Source: JBMDXB01 sp048594885 (lineage in GTDB: Bacteria > Acidobacteriota > Vicinamibacteria > Vicinamibacterales > 2-12-FULL-66-21). From it: a stretch of 64,000 nt of DNA. Positions 1 through 8,002 of this stretch are shown here, one piece after another (the stretch's first letter is position 1; every line of letters starts with the position of its first letter). Below the pieces are notes generated by a model, which did not search any database, was not told the origin of the DNA, and saw only the letters and a program-made list of their open reading frames with translations. The translations under genes were made by a program, and so were the position numbers. The stretch covers positions 10,531-74,530 of the forward strand of contig JBMDXB010000116.1 of NCBI GenBank assembly GCA_048594885.1, read 5' to 3'.

Positions 1-414
1 CGCGGGCGTTCGCGCGCGATGTACGACCTTGCGGTCTATGGCGATGTGGTTGGCGAGGTATGCCGCGAGCTCGCGGAAGCCATCGGCCGTGCCACCGTCG
101 CCGGCGTCCGGCGCGACGCCATCGTACTGGACCCCGGGCTCGGGTTCGCCAAGCGCGCGGAGCACAGCTATGACCTGCTCGCGCGGCTCGATCGTCTCGC
201 CGCCCTCGATCGGCCCATCCTGTCCGGTCCCTCTCGTAAGTCCTTCCTGAAGGACGCCCTTGGCGATCGGCCGCCGTCCGAGCGCGAGTGGGGGACCGCC
301 GCCGCCATTACCGCCAGCATCCTCGCGGGCGCCCACATCGTCCGGGTCCACGGCGTGCGTGCGATGGCCGACGTCGCACGAGTCGCCGATCGAATCCTCA
401 ATCAGGTAATCTAA
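1..414 (+). CDS. folP: Dihydropteroate synthase, C-terminal part
   Basis: C-terminal half of dihydropteroate synthase, which joins 4-aminobenzoate to the hydroxymethyl-dihydropterin pyrophosphate in cytoplasmic folate synthesis. The reading frame is open from base 1, so the gene begins before the window; the first ATG (19) is internal. Family motifs are visible: LDPGLGFAK, then SGPSRKSF (the phosphate-binding SRK segment), and a final IVRVHGV with the Arg-x-His pair found near the end of the family. It stops 9 bp before cdaA, and folP directly upstream of cdaA-cdaR-glmM is a common arrangement. Identity is firm; only the N-terminal half cannot be judged. Confidence 0.93.
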   Translation, partial: RGRSRAMYDLAVYGDVVGEVCRELAEAIGRATVAGVRRDAIVLDPGLGFAKRAEHSYDLLARLDRLAALDRPILSGPSRKSFLKDALGDRPPSEREWGTAAAITASILAGAHIVRVHGVRAMADVARVADRILNQVI

Positions 415-423
415 CGTAGCCCA

Positions 424-1239
424 ATGCTCGAGTTCGCACGCGGCATCTTCCGCCGGCCAGAGGTTGGCTGGTGGGACGTGCTCGACATCCTCATCGTCTC
501 GATCCTGATCTACGAGTTCCTCAAGTTGATCAGGGGCACCCGCGCCGTCCAGATGGCGGTCGGGTCGCTGTTCATCGTGACGATGCTGTATGCCTCGCAG
601 CTTGCGCCGCTGCAGACGGTGAACTGGCTGATTCGCAACCTGCTCGTCTACATGGTGTTTGCGGCCATCGTGATCTTCCAGTCGGACATCCGCCGCGCGC
701 TGGCCCACTTCGGGCAGGCGCGGTTCTTCAGATACTTCAGCCGCCAGCACGCCGCAGACGAGACGATCGAGGAGATCGTCGTGGCGGCGACGATGCTGTC
801 GGCGCAGAAGGTGGGAGCGATCGTCGCGGTCGAGCGCGAGATCGGGCTGCGGAACTACATCGAGAGCGGCATCCCGATTGACGCGAGGCTCACCTACGAT
901 CTCCTGGTGACGATCTTCCAGCCAGGCTCGCCGCTGCACGACGGAGCCGTCATTTTGCAGGAGGATCGCGTGGCGGCGGCGGCCTGCTTCCTGCCGCTCA
1001 CCGTCAACCCGCGCGTGAGCCGCGAGCTCGGGACGCGTCACAGAGCCGGCATCGGCCTCACCGAGGAGAGCGACGCGGTCGCGCTCGTCGTTTCGGAAGA
1101 GACCGGACAGATCTCGCTGGCACGCGACGGCAGCATCGAGCGCGGCCTGACACCCGACGAGCTGCGCGAGCGGCTGCGCCCGCTGGTTTCGCTGCGGCGC
1201 GGCGGCTCGCGAACCTCGGCGCGCTCGTACGAGCTGTGA
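424..1239 (+). CDS. cdaA: Diadenylate cyclase CdaA
   Basis: Membrane-bound diadenylate cyclase that makes cyclic di-AMP from two ATP. The 271-residue protein has about three hydrophobic segments in the first 90 residues, followed by the DAC (DisA_N) domain. The two catalytic signatures are present: DGA at 173-175 and RHRA at 205-208. Length matches the CdaA/DacA family (about 270 residues). The stop overlaps the ATG of the YbbR-domain gene by one base (TGATG), and glmM follows, which is the classic cdaA-cdaR-glmM module in which CdaR and GlmM modulate the cyclase. No c-di-AMP phosphodiesterase or riboswitch was recognised in the window. Confidence 0.95.
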   Translation: MLEFARGIFRRPEVGWWDVLDILIVSILIYEFLKLIRGTRAVQMAVGSLFIVTMLYASQLAPLQTVNWLIRNLLVYMVFAAIVIFQSDIRRALAHFGQARFFRYFSRQHAADETIEEIVVAATMLSAQKVGAIVAVEREIGLRNYIESGIPIDARLTYDLLVTIFQPGSPLHDGAVILQEDRVAAAACFLPLTVNPRVSRELGTRHRAGIGLTEESDAVALVVSEETGQISLARDGSIERGLTPDELRERLRPLVSLRRGGSRTSARSYEL

Positions 1240-2144
1240 TGGCGTATCACCCGTTCCGCCATCTCGGGCTGAAGGTGCTGGCGCTGGCGTTGGCGACGCT
1301 GCTGTGGCTGACCGTCGCCGGCGAGCACATCGCCGAGCGCCTGATCCGCGTGCCGCTCGAGTTTCACAACATCCCGCCGCAGCTCGAAATCGTCGGCGAT
1401 CCGCCGACGAGCGTCGACGTGCGCGTGCGCGGCTCGTCGGGGATCATCAGCCGTCTCGAGCCGGGGCAGGTGGTGGCGTCGCTGGACCTGGGGTCGGCAC
1501 GCCCGGGATCGCGGCTGATTCACATCGAGGAAGTGCGCGTGCCCTACGGCGTCGAGGTGACGCAGGTCGTGCCCGCGACCGTGGCATTGGAGATCGAGAA
1601 GTCGGGACGGCGGATCGTGCCAGTCGTTCCCGCGCTCGAGGGCGACCCCGCTCCCGGGTTCGTCGTCGGCCGGTGGGGGGTGCAGCCGCCAGCCGTCGAA
1701 GTGGTGGGACCGGAGAGCCGCGTGCGGCAGCTCTCGGAGGCGACGACCGAGCCGGTGCTCCTGACCGGCAGCCGCGGGCGCGTGCGCGACACGGTGACGA
1801 TCGGCGTGGCGGACTCGGCGGTGCGTCTCGTCGAAGGGCAGACGGCGACCGTGACGGTCGAGATCTGGCCGGCGCCGCTCGATCGCGAGCTGTCGGGTGT
1901 GCCGGTGCGCTACCGCAATCTCGCCAGCGGCCATCGCGCGCTGATCGTGCCGTCGGTGGTGAACGTCACGGTCCGGGCGCAGCGCGACGTGCTCAGCAGC
2001 CTGCAAGCCGATACCATCGATGCGTTCGTGGACCTTGCCGGCCTCGGACCCGGTCACTACAATCTTCGTGTCCAGACCGCGCCGGGCCAGGACTTCGGCG
2101 TCAGCTCGCTGGACCCCGCAGTCGTCGACGTCACCATCAAGTAG
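1239..2144 (+). CDS. cdaR: YbbR-domain protein CdaR
   Basis: Predicted membrane-anchored regulator of CdaA. An N-terminal hydrophobic helix (residues about 8-25, LGLKVLALALATLLWLTVAG) is followed by extracytoplasmic beta-rich YbbR repeats; VPLEFHNIPPQLEIVG and VPVRYRNLASG mark the start of two of them. About 301 residues. The ATG at 1239 overlaps the cdaA stop; a GTG one codon upstream (1236) is an alternative. The gene position between cdaA and glmM supports the name more than the sequence does, since YbbR domains are poorly conserved. Confidence 0.88.
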   Translation: MAYHPFRHLGLKVLALALATLLWLTVAGEHIAERLIRVPLEFHNIPPQLEIVGDPPTSVDVRVRGSSGIISRLEPGQVVASLDLGSARPGSRLIHIEEVRVPYGVEVTQVVPATVALEIEKSGRRIVPVVPALEGDPAPGFVVGRWGVQPPAVEVVGPESRVRQLSEATTEPVLLTGSRGRVRDTVTIGVADSAVRLVEGQTATVTVEIWPAPLDRELSGVPVRYRNLASGHRALIVPSVVNVTVRAQRDVLSSLQADTIDAFVDLAGLGPGHYNLRVQTAPGQDFGVSSLDPAVVDVTIK

Positions 2145-2153
2145 CCTTTCTCC

Positions 2154-3497
2154 ATGTCTCGACTCTTCGGAACCGATGGCGTGCGTGGAACCGCGGGCGA
2201 GTACCCGCTGGATCGCGACACGGTGGCCAGGCTCGGCGCGGCGCTCGTCCGCTCCATGGCGGCGTCTGCCGGCGGACGGCCGTTGCGATTCGTGGTTGGA
2301 CACGACACGCGCGAGTCGGGCGAGTGGATCGAGCGCGAGCTGGCGCGCGGCATCCGCTCGGAAGGTGCGGAGCTGACGAGCGCCGGCGTCATCCCGACAC
2401 CCGGGGTCGCCTACGTGGCGCGCGAGATGGACTTCGACGCCGGCATCGTCATCTCCGCATCGCACAATCCGTTTCAGGACAACGGCATCAAGGTGTTCTC
2501 CGGGCGCGGTGAGAAGTTCACCGAGGCGCTCGAGCGGCAGGTGGAAGCGATCGTCGCCGACACGAGCTGGCAGGTGAGCGGGACGCCAGCCGAGGCCGCG
2601 CGGCGTGCCGATCTCGTCGACGCTTACGTGGCGCATGCCGCGCTGATCCTGCAGAATCCGCGGGCGCTCGGCGCGTTCCGCATCGCCGTCGACACCGCCA
2701 ACGGCGCGACGACAACCGTCGCGCCGCGGCTGTTTCGCGACCTTGGCTTCGACGTGCATTCGATTGGCGCGTCGCCCGACGGGCGGAACATCAATCTGAA
2801 CTGCGGTTCGACGCACCCGGAGCAGCTCGCGCGAGCGGTTGTCGAGCAGCGCTGCCGGATGGGTGTGGCGTTCGACGGCGACGGCGACCGAGCGATCTTC
2901 GCTGACGCAAACGGACGCATCGTCGACGGCGATGCCGTGCTGCTGATGTGCGCCAGGCACCTCGCGTCGCAGGATCGGCTCAAAGGCGACGCCGTCGTCG
3001 CGACCGTGATGAGCAACATCGGGCTGGAGATCGGGCTGCGGGAGAGTGGGATCGAGCTCGTGCGGTGTCCCGTCGGCGACAAGTACGTGATGGAGGAGAT
3101 GGTGCGCCGCGATCTCTCGCTCGGCGGCGAGCAGTCCGGGCACATCATCTTCTCGGACCATTTGTTCACCGGCGACGGGATCGGCACGGCGCTGCAGGTG
3201 CTGCGCGTGATGGCGGAGACGGGCCGCGAGCTGGCGGACCTGGCGTCGCAGTTCGTGGCTTACCCGCAGGTGCTGGTGAACGTTCGCGTCCGCGAGAAGA
3301 AGGAGCTCGCGTCCGTGCCGGAGGTCGCGCGCGTGATGCAGGACGTGGAGCGCCGCCTCGCTGGCGAGGGGCGCCTGCTCGTGCGCTACTCGGGAACCGA
3401 GCCGCTGCTCCGCGTCATGATCGAGGGACGCGACCAGCAGGAGATCCAGTCGTGGGCGTCGGAGATCGCCGGCACCGTACGAGATCAGCTGGGGTAA
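2154..3497 (+). CDS. glmM: Phosphoglucosamine mutase
   Basis: Converts glucosamine-6-phosphate to glucosamine-1-phosphate for UDP-GlcNAc, the precursor of peptidoglycan and LPS. The 447-residue protein starts MSRLFGTDGVRGTAGEYPL, has the phosphoserine loop SASHNP with Ser103 as the catalytic residue, the metal loop DGDGDR, and the C-terminal sugar-phosphate loop RYSGTEPLLRVMIEG. Length is standard for GlmM. It sits 9 bp after cdaR; in other bacteria GlmM binds CdaA and lowers its activity, so the operon links cell-wall precursor flux to c-di-AMP. Confidence 0.97.
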   Translation: MSRLFGTDGVRGTAGEYPLDRDTVARLGAALVRSMAASAGGRPLRFVVGHDTRESGEWIERELARGIRSEGAELTSAGVIPTPGVAYVAREMDFDAGIVISASHNPFQDNGIKVFSGRGEKFTEALERQVEAIVADTSWQVSGTPAEAARRADLVDAYVAHAALILQNPRALGAFRIAVDTANGATTTVAPRLFRDLGFDVHSIGASPDGRNINLNCGSTHPEQLARAVVEQRCRMGVAFDGDGDRAIFADANGRIVDGDAVLLMCARHLASQDRLKGDAVVATVMSNIGLEIGLRESGIELVRCPVGDKYVMEEMVRRDLSLGGEQSGHIIFSDHLFTGDGIGTALQVLRVMAETGRELADLASQFVAYPQVLVNVRVREKKELASVPEVARVMQDVERRLAGEGRLLVRYSGTEPLLRVMIEGRDQQEIQSWASEIAGTVRDQLG

Positions 3498-3502
3498 GTG
3501 CG

Positions 3503-4210
3503 ATGCGACTAGCGGTGAACATCGATCACATTGCCACGTTGCGCGAAGCGAGGAAGGCGCGCGAGCCGGAGCCGGTGGCGGCGGCGCTGGTTGCCGAGAT
3601 GGCGGGCGCCAAAGGCATTACCGTCCATTTGCGCGGCGATCGCCGTCACATCAAGGAGCGCGACCTCGAGCTGCTGCGGCAAACGATCGCGACGAAGCTG
3701 AACGTCGAGATGGCGGTGACGTCCGACATGGCGCGGGTCGCGCTGCAGGTGCGGCCGGACCAGGTCACGCTTGTCCCCGAACGGCCGCAGGAACTGACCA
3801 CCGAGGGTGGGCTCGACGTCGTGCTGCAGGCGGCGGCCGTGAAGGACTTCGTCAAGCAGATGCACGACGGGGGCATCCGCGTCAGCATCTTCCTCGACCC
3901 GGACGGCGACCAGGTGCGCAAGGCGAAGACGGTCGGGGCCGATGCGATAGAAATCAACACGGGCCGGTACGCGGAGGCCGCCGAGTCGGCGAAGCCGGGC
4001 GAGCTCGCGCGCATCGCGGAAGCCGCGCGGCTGGCCGCGCGCCACGAGCTCGAAGTGCTCGCCGGCCACGGACTGAACTACTTCAACGTGACGGCGATCG
4101 CCGCCGTCAGCGAGATCGTCGAGTTGAACATCGGCCACAGCATCGTGTCGCGCGCCGCACTCGTCGGGATGGATCGCGCCGTCCGCGACATGGTTGCCCT
4201 CCTGCGGTGA
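3503..4210 (+). CDS. pdxJ: Pyridoxine 5'-phosphate synthase
   Basis: Condenses 3-amino-1-hydroxyacetone phosphate with 1-deoxy-D-xylulose 5-phosphate to form pyridoxine 5'-phosphate, the last ring-forming step of DXP-dependent vitamin B6 synthesis. The 235-residue TIM-barrel protein begins MRLAVNIDHIATLREAR and contains the family segments ITVHLRGDRRHI, LVPERPQELTTEGGLDV, IEINTGRYA, AGHGLNYFNV and ELNIGHSIVSRA. The ATG at 3503 is 5 bp after the glmM stop and matches the usual N-terminus. The substrate DXP is also used by Dxr, encoded at 53.6 kb. Confidence 0.96.
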   Translation: MRLAVNIDHIATLREARKAREPEPVAAALVAEMAGAKGITVHLRGDRRHIKERDLELLRQTIATKLNVEMAVTSDMARVALQVRPDQVTLVPERPQELTTEGGLDVVLQAAAVKDFVKQMHDGGIRVSIFLDPDGDQVRKAKTVGADAIEINTGRYAEAAESAKPGELARIAEAARLAARHELEVLAGHGLNYFNVTAIAAVSEIVELNIGHSIVSRAALVGMDRAVRDMVALLR

Positions 4211-4896
4211 GGGCGATCGGCGCGCTTGCGCTGCTGCTGCTCGGGGCGGCATCCGCCGGCGCGGCGCAGCGCGTCAGCTTTCGCACAGATGACGGCATTA
4301 CGGTGGCGGCGACGTGGTACGAGCCGTCGTCGCGGCCCGCGCCGGCCGTGATTTTCGTCCACATGCTGCACCGGTCGCGTCGCGACTGGGATCAGATCGC
4401 CTCGCGGCTCGCCTCTGAAGGCGTCGGTGCCCTCGCGATCGACTTGCGTGGACACGGCGATTCCGGCGGGTCGATTCCGGCGCCGGACGGGTTCCCTGCA
4501 TTCGTGCAGGACCTGAAGGCGGCGCGGCGGTACCTTGCCGGGCGTCCGGACGTTCAGCAGGGCCGCATCGGCATCGCCGGCGCGTCGATCGGGGCGAACC
4601 TCGCCGTCCTCCACGCTGCCGCGGATCCGACCGTCGGCAGCCTCGCGCTGCTGTCGCCGTCGCTCGACTATCGCGGTCTCAGAATCGCGGACGCCCTGAA
4701 GAAATTCACGCGCCCCGCGCTGCTGGTTGCGAGTGACGACGACCCGTATGCCGTGCGTTCCGCCCGGGAGCTCCAAAAGGGGCCGGCACTGCGCGAGCTC
4801 ATCGTCCTCAACCGAGTCGGACATGGAACCGTGATGCTCGGACGCGACGCCGATCTGCCGCGGCGGCTGGTGGACTGGCTGCGCCGGACGCTATAA
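4207..4896 (+). CDS. Secreted alpha/beta hydrolase
   Basis: A 229-residue serine hydrolase of the dienelactone hydrolase/alpha-beta fold type, substrate unknown. The GTG start overlaps the pdxJ stop by 4 bp. An N-terminal signal peptide is visible (LALLLLGAASAGAA), so it probably acts in the periplasm. The nucleophile elbow is GASIG in GIAGASIGANLAV; the acid is likely in SDDDPYAV and the catalytic histidine in VGHGTVML near the C-terminus. The oxyanion HG motif is replaced by FVHMLH. Confident about the fold, not about the reaction. Confidence 0.8.
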   Translation: MRAIGALALLLLGAASAGAAQRVSFRTDDGITVAATWYEPSSRPAPAVIFVHMLHRSRRDWDQIASRLASEGVGALAIDLRGHGDSGGSIPAPDGFPAFVQDLKAARRYLAGRPDVQQGRIGIAGASIGANLAVLHAAADPTVGSLALLSPSLDYRGLRIADALKKFTRPALLVASDDDPYAVRSARELQKGPALRELIVLNRVGHGTVMLGRDADLPRRLVDWLRRTL

Positions 4897-4930
4897 GATC
4901 AAATCCTTTCAGCACTTATCCGCTTTCGCT

Positions 4931-5527
4931 GTGCGAACTGATTCAATCTTTTTCGGCGTGTCGGGCGTGTTTTTCGGCCTGCTGGTCGGCTGGATCATCG
5001 GCGCCAACCAGGCGCGCGAGCCGCAGCGGACGCAGACGGCCGCGCAGCCCACGCAGCAGTCCGCCTCGGCGGAGCGGCCGGCGCCGGCGCTCGACGAACG
5101 GCGCGCCGCCGAACTGAAGACGACGGCAGATCGCAGCCCGTCGGATGCAGAGACGCGCGTCGAGCTCGGCAATCTGTACTTCGACGCCGAGCGATACTCG
5201 GAGGCGGCGCGTTGGTACGAGGAGGCGCTCAAGATCGATCCGCGTAACGCGAACGCGAGCACCGATCTCGGAATCGTCTACTACTACACGAACCAGCCGG
5301 ATCGTGCGATCGCGCAGTTCGAGGAATCGCTGAAGATGGATCCGAAGCATTCGAAGACGCTGCTGAACATCGGCATCGTCCGCGCGTTCGGCAAACAGGA
5401 CCTCGAGGGCGCGGCCAAGGCATGGCAGCGTGTGCTCGAGATCGCGCCCGACACGCCGGAAGGCAAGGCCGCCAAGCAGATGCTCGACGGCCTGCGCACC
5501 GCGCATCCGGGACCTGCGGCCAAATGA
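4931..5527 (+). CDS. Membrane-anchored TPR protein
   Basis: A 198-residue protein with one N-terminal membrane helix (IFFGVSGVFFGLLVGWIIG), an Ala/Pro/Gln-rich linker, then about three tetratricopeptide repeats (from residue about 70: VELGNLYFDAERYSEAARWYEEALKIDP and the two following copies). The GTG start at 4931 puts the helix at the very N-terminus. TPRs mediate protein binding, and the architecture resembles cytochrome c biogenesis (CcmH/NrfG-like) and envelope-assembly TPR proteins, but no partner is evident. Its stop overlaps the next start by 3 bp. Confidence 0.78.
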   Translation: MRTDSIFFGVSGVFFGLLVGWIIGANQAREPQRTQTAAQPTQQSASAERPAPALDERRAAELKTTADRSPSDAETRVELGNLYFDAERYSEAARWYEEALKIDPRNANASTDLGIVYYYTNQPDRAIAQFEESLKMDPKHSKTLLNIGIVRAFGKQDLEGAAKAWQRVLEIAPDTPEGKAAKQMLDGLRTAHPGPAAK

Positions 5528-5769
5528 AATACCTTCTCTACGCGATCCTGTTCTTCTTCCTCATCCGAGCGTTTTCGCGGCTGTTCAGGGGCGTGCTCGA
5601 GGGGGCCGGGTACACGCGCGGTGGAGGCTCGCAGAAGCCGTCCGTCAATCTCGTGCGCGATCCCGTCTGCGGCATGTTCGTCGTCCCGTCCCAGGCACTG
5701 ACGCTGGGCACCGGCAGTCAGACGCGGTACTTCTGCTCCGAGAAGTGCCGGCGCGAGTGGAAGGGATGA
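5524..5769 (+). CDS. Small membrane protein with YHS-like Cys motif
   Basis: An 81-residue protein translated from an ATG that overlaps the TPR gene stop (ATGA). An N-terminal hydrophobic helix (residues 2-16) is followed by a soluble segment DPVCGMFV and FCSEKC, the pattern of YHS/TRASH-type metal-binding domains (DPVCGM...YFCS.KC). It may bind a transition metal or serve an adaptor role for the TPR partner. The function is not known; the pairing with the TPR protein is the only context. Confidence 0.7.
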   Translation: MKYLLYAILFFFLIRAFSRLFRGVLEGAGYTRGGGSQKPSVNLVRDPVCGMFVVPSQALTLGTGSQTRYFCSEKCRREWKG

Positions 5770-5799
5770 GCAGCGTGCTCGCTGGACGCTGCCATGGCT

Positions 5800-5890
5800 C
5801 GCTGGCGCTTGCACGACGGCACGAAGACACGACGGCACGAAGCTCTCTCGTTCTTGTGTCGTCGAGTCGTCGCGTCGTCGCGGCGTCGTG
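5800..5890. repeat. Tandem-inverted CACGAAG/CGTCGTG repeat
   Basis: In the 170 bp between the YHS-like gene and the aldolase, short degenerate units (CACGACGG, CACGAAGA) run forward and are followed by their reverse-complement type (GTCGTCGA, GTCGTCGC). The RNA could fold into a hairpin. A second locus of the same family lies at 11.8 kb. No gene is present here. Confidence 0.75.
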
Positions 5891-5939
5891 TTGGCCGAAG
5901 GCCCTGCCGTCAGCGACGTGGGCCTGAAGGGCGTCAGAA

Positions 5940-6788
5940 ATGAGCAGCGAGTCACAGCTCCGCGCCGACATCGTCGAAGTCGGGCGGAGACTGTACGCGC
6001 GCGGCTATACCGCCTCGAACGACGGCAACATCAGCGTGCGGCTCGACGACAGCCGCTTGTTGATGACGCCGAAGAGCGTCTGCAAGGGGTTCATGGACCC
6101 CGCGATGATGTGCATTACCGATCTCGAGGGGCGCAAGCTCGCCGGCGAGCGCGATCCGTCCTCAGAGATGCTGATGCACCTCGAGGTCTACCGTCAGCGT
6201 CCCGATGCCAGGGCGGTCGTGCACGCGCATCCGCCGATCGCGACCGCGTTTGCCGTCGCGGGCATTCCGCTCGACCGCGCCGTCCTTGCCGAGGTGGTGA
6301 CGACGCTCGGCAGCGTGCCGATTGCCGACTACGCGACGCCGTCGACGATGGAGCTGCCGGCGGCGGTGCGGAAGTACGTGAAAGCGCACGACGGGATGCT
6401 GCTGGCGAATCACGGCGCGCTGACGCTTGGCGGCGATCTCTACGCCGCGTACTACAAGATGGAGACGATCGAGCACTTCGCGAAAATCAGCTTCATCGCG
6501 AGGATGCTCGGCGGTGAGCGGCTGCTGTCGCGCGAGGAGGTCGATCGGCTGCAGGGGCTGCGCGGGAAGTACGGGATCGCGTCGCCTGCGCCGATTTGCC
6601 CCGACCCGCTGGCGGCGTCCGGATCGGATTCGGCGGCGTGTCAGGTGGTGCTGGCGCCGTCGTCGCCGGGCCAGCGGCTGGTGCCGGAAGATCGGCTTGC
6701 GCGCGAGATAGGACCCGACGGAGAAATTCGGCTAACATACCGCGAACTCACAGCTCTGATAGAAGATGCGGTCCGCAATCTGAAGTAA
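5940..6788 (+). CDS. Class II aldolase of a microcompartment locus
   Basis: A 282-residue class II aldolase/adducin-family enzyme, related to L-fuculose-phosphate and rhamnulose-phosphate aldolases, which split a 1-phospho-ketose into DHAP and an aldehyde. Zinc ligands fit the family: Glu76, His95-x-His97 and His158 (NHGAL). After the core (ending near residue 215) there is an extra, variable linker and a C-terminal amphipathic helix (LTYRELTALIEDAVRNLK), which looks like the encapsulation peptides that route cargo into microcompartments. It is directly followed by shell genes, as in the fucose/rhamnose-degrading compartments of Planctomycetes and Verrucomicrobia. The substrate itself is not shown by the sequence. 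Confidence 0.88.
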   Translation: MSSESQLRADIVEVGRRLYARGYTASNDGNISVRLDDSRLLMTPKSVCKGFMDPAMMCITDLEGRKLAGERDPSSEMLMHLEVYRQRPDARAVVHAHPPIATAFAVAGIPLDRAVLAEVVTTLGSVPIADYATPSTMELPAAVRKYVKAHDGMLLANHGALTLGGDLYAAYYKMETIEHFAKISFIARMLGGERLLSREEVDRLQGLRGKYGIASPAPICPDPLAASGSDSAACQVVLAPSSPGQRLVPEDRLAREIGPDGEIRLTYRELTALIEDAVRNLK

Positions 6789-6840
6789 TCTTGTGTCTGC
6801 GTAGGGCGGATCTTCAGATCCGCCAACAAGGAGATCACAC

Positions 6841-7134
6841 ATGGGTGAGGCGCTCGGCATGGTCGAGACCAAGGGCCTGGTCGCGATGATCGAAGCGGCC
6901 GACGCGATGGTCAAGGCCGCCAAGGTGACGCTGGTCGGATGGGAGAAGATCGGCGCCGGCTACGTGACGGCGATCGTCCGCGGGGACGTGGCTGCCGTGA
7001 AGGCGGCGACGGACGCGGGCGCTGCCGCGGCGCGGCGCGTCGGCGAGCTGGTGTCGGTGCACGTCATTCCGCGCCCGCACGCGAACCTCGAGGACGCACT
7101 GCCGATCGGCAAGGCCGCAGCCACCACCAAATGA
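6841..7134 (+). CDS. Microcompartment hexamer shell protein (BMC-H)
   Basis: A 97-residue single-domain BMC protein (PF00936 type), the hexagonal tile of a proteinaceous organelle shell. Starts MGEALGMVETKGLVAMIEAADAM; the pore-loop region reads KIGAGY and the edge and C-terminal signature VSVHVIPRPHANLE is typical. A clear AAGGAG-type ribosome site precedes the ATG. It is the only hexamer gene seen and lies between the aldolase and three pentamer genes; its stop overlaps the next ATG (ATGA). Confidence 0.96.
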   Translation: MGEALGMVETKGLVAMIEAADAMVKAAKVTLVGWEKIGAGYVTAIVRGDVAAVKAATDAGAAAARRVGELVSVHVIPRPHANLEDALPIGKAAATTK

Positions 7135-7409
7135 TCATTGCCCGGATTGTGGGGACCGTGGTCGCCACGCGCAAGGACGAGCGGCTGGTCAGCAACAAGC
7201 TGCTCATTGCGCGCGCGGTCGATCCCCACGGCAAGGCGGAAGGCAACTACCTGGTCGCCGTCGACACCGTCGACGCCGGCGTCGGCGAGACCGTGCTCAT
7301 CGTCAGCGGCAGCTCGGCGCGGATGGCCTCCGGCATGAAGGACTGCCCGGTGGACGCCGCCGTCGTCGGTATCGTCGACACGATCCAGATTCGCGAACAG
7401 GGGAGCTGA
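7131..7409 (+). CDS. Microcompartment vertex protein, first copy (BMC-P)
   Basis: A 92-residue EutN/CcmL-family protein (PF03319 type) that forms the pentamers closing the vertices of a microcompartment. Family signatures: IARIVGTVVATRKDE, LIVSGSSARM and AAVVGIVDTI. The ATG at 7131 overlaps the BMC-H stop by 4 bp, so translation is probably coupled. First of three tandem copies that differ substantially from each other, suggesting distinct vertex roles rather than recent duplication. Confidence 0.95.
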   Translation: MIIARIVGTVVATRKDERLVSNKLLIARAVDPHGKAEGNYLVAVDTVDAGVGETVLIVSGSSARMASGMKDCPVDAAVVGIVDTIQIREQGS

Positions 7410-7410
7410 C

Positions 7411-7677
7411 GTGCAGCTCGCCCGCGTCATCGGCGAGGTCGTCTCGACGGTCAAGGATCCCAACCTCACGGGGACAAAGCTGCTGGTCATCCAGCCGATC
7501 ACGGCGGCGGGCGAGGACGCCGGACGGACGCTCGTGGCGCTCGATTCGGTGGGCGCCGGCGTCGGCGAGAACGTGTTCTTCGTCCGCGGCCGGGAGGCGG
7601 CGTTTCCGTTCTACCCGGTCGAACCGCCGACGGACGCGTCGATCGTCGGCATCGTCGATCATTGGGACGTGCCGTAG
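7411..7677 (+). CDS. Microcompartment vertex protein, second copy (BMC-P)
   Basis: An 88-residue EutN/CcmL-family pentamer. Begins MQLARVIGEVVSTVKDPNL from a GTG one base after the preceding stop, then LVALDSVGAGVGENVFFV and SIVGIVDHWDVP. In place of the usual short insertion it has FPFYPVEPPTD, so its pore loop differs from the flanking copies. Expected to cap shell vertices. Confidence 0.94.
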   Translation: MQLARVIGEVVSTVKDPNLTGTKLLVIQPITAAGEDAGRTLVALDSVGAGVGENVFFVRGREAAFPFYPVEPPTDASIVGIVDHWDVP

Positions 7678-7716
7678 CTGGGGGGCCCGGGGGCCGGGGA
7701 GCCGGGGGGCCGAGCG
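7678..7716. repeat. G-rich GGGGGCC repeat between shell genes
   Basis: Short run of degenerate GGGGGCC/GGGGCCGG units placed between the second and third pentamer genes, the only real gap in the shell-gene cluster. The same family occurs at 12.6, 37.0 and 46.4 kb. Confidence 0.8.
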
Positions 7717-7723
7717 CCAAACA

Positions 7724-8002
7724 ATGCAAATTGGAAGAGTTGTCGGCACGGTCGTGTCGACACAGAAGAACCGAAAGCTCGAAGGCGCGAAGCTGCTGCT
7801 CGTGCAGCCGCTGTCGCTCGACGACCGCCCGCGCGGGGTGGCGGTGCTGGCGATCGACTCGGTCGGCGCCGGCGTCGGCGAAAAGGTCCTGCTCGTGATC
7901 GAGGGGAAGGCGGCGGGCGACGCGCTGGGACGGAAGGCGGCTGCCGTTGATGCCGCGATCATCGGTATCATCGACAGCGTGGAGCTTTCAGAGACCCCAT
8001 GA
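7724..8002 (+). CDS. Microcompartment vertex protein, third copy (BMC-P)
   Basis: A 92-residue EutN/CcmL-family protein: MQIGRVVGTVVSTQKNRKLEG, VLAIDSVGAGVGEKVLLVIEG, AIIGIIDSVEL. Closest to the family norm of the three. Its stop overlaps the ATG of the following 75-residue protein (ATGA), so that protein is translationally tied to the shell genes. Three pentamer genes with one hexamer gene is the ratio reported for planctomycete-type aldolase compartments. Confidence 0.95.
   Translation: MQIGRVVGTVVSTQKNRKLEGAKLLLVQPLSLDDRPRGVAVLAIDSVGAGVGEKVLLVIEGKAAGDALGRKAAAVDAAIIGIIDSVELSETP

Noticed and set aside
1038..3161. Long open frame (707 codons) on the minus strand
   Set aside because: Lies opposite cdaA-cdaR-glmM, composition rich in Arg/His/Asp, no domain match; product of G+C-rich third positions.
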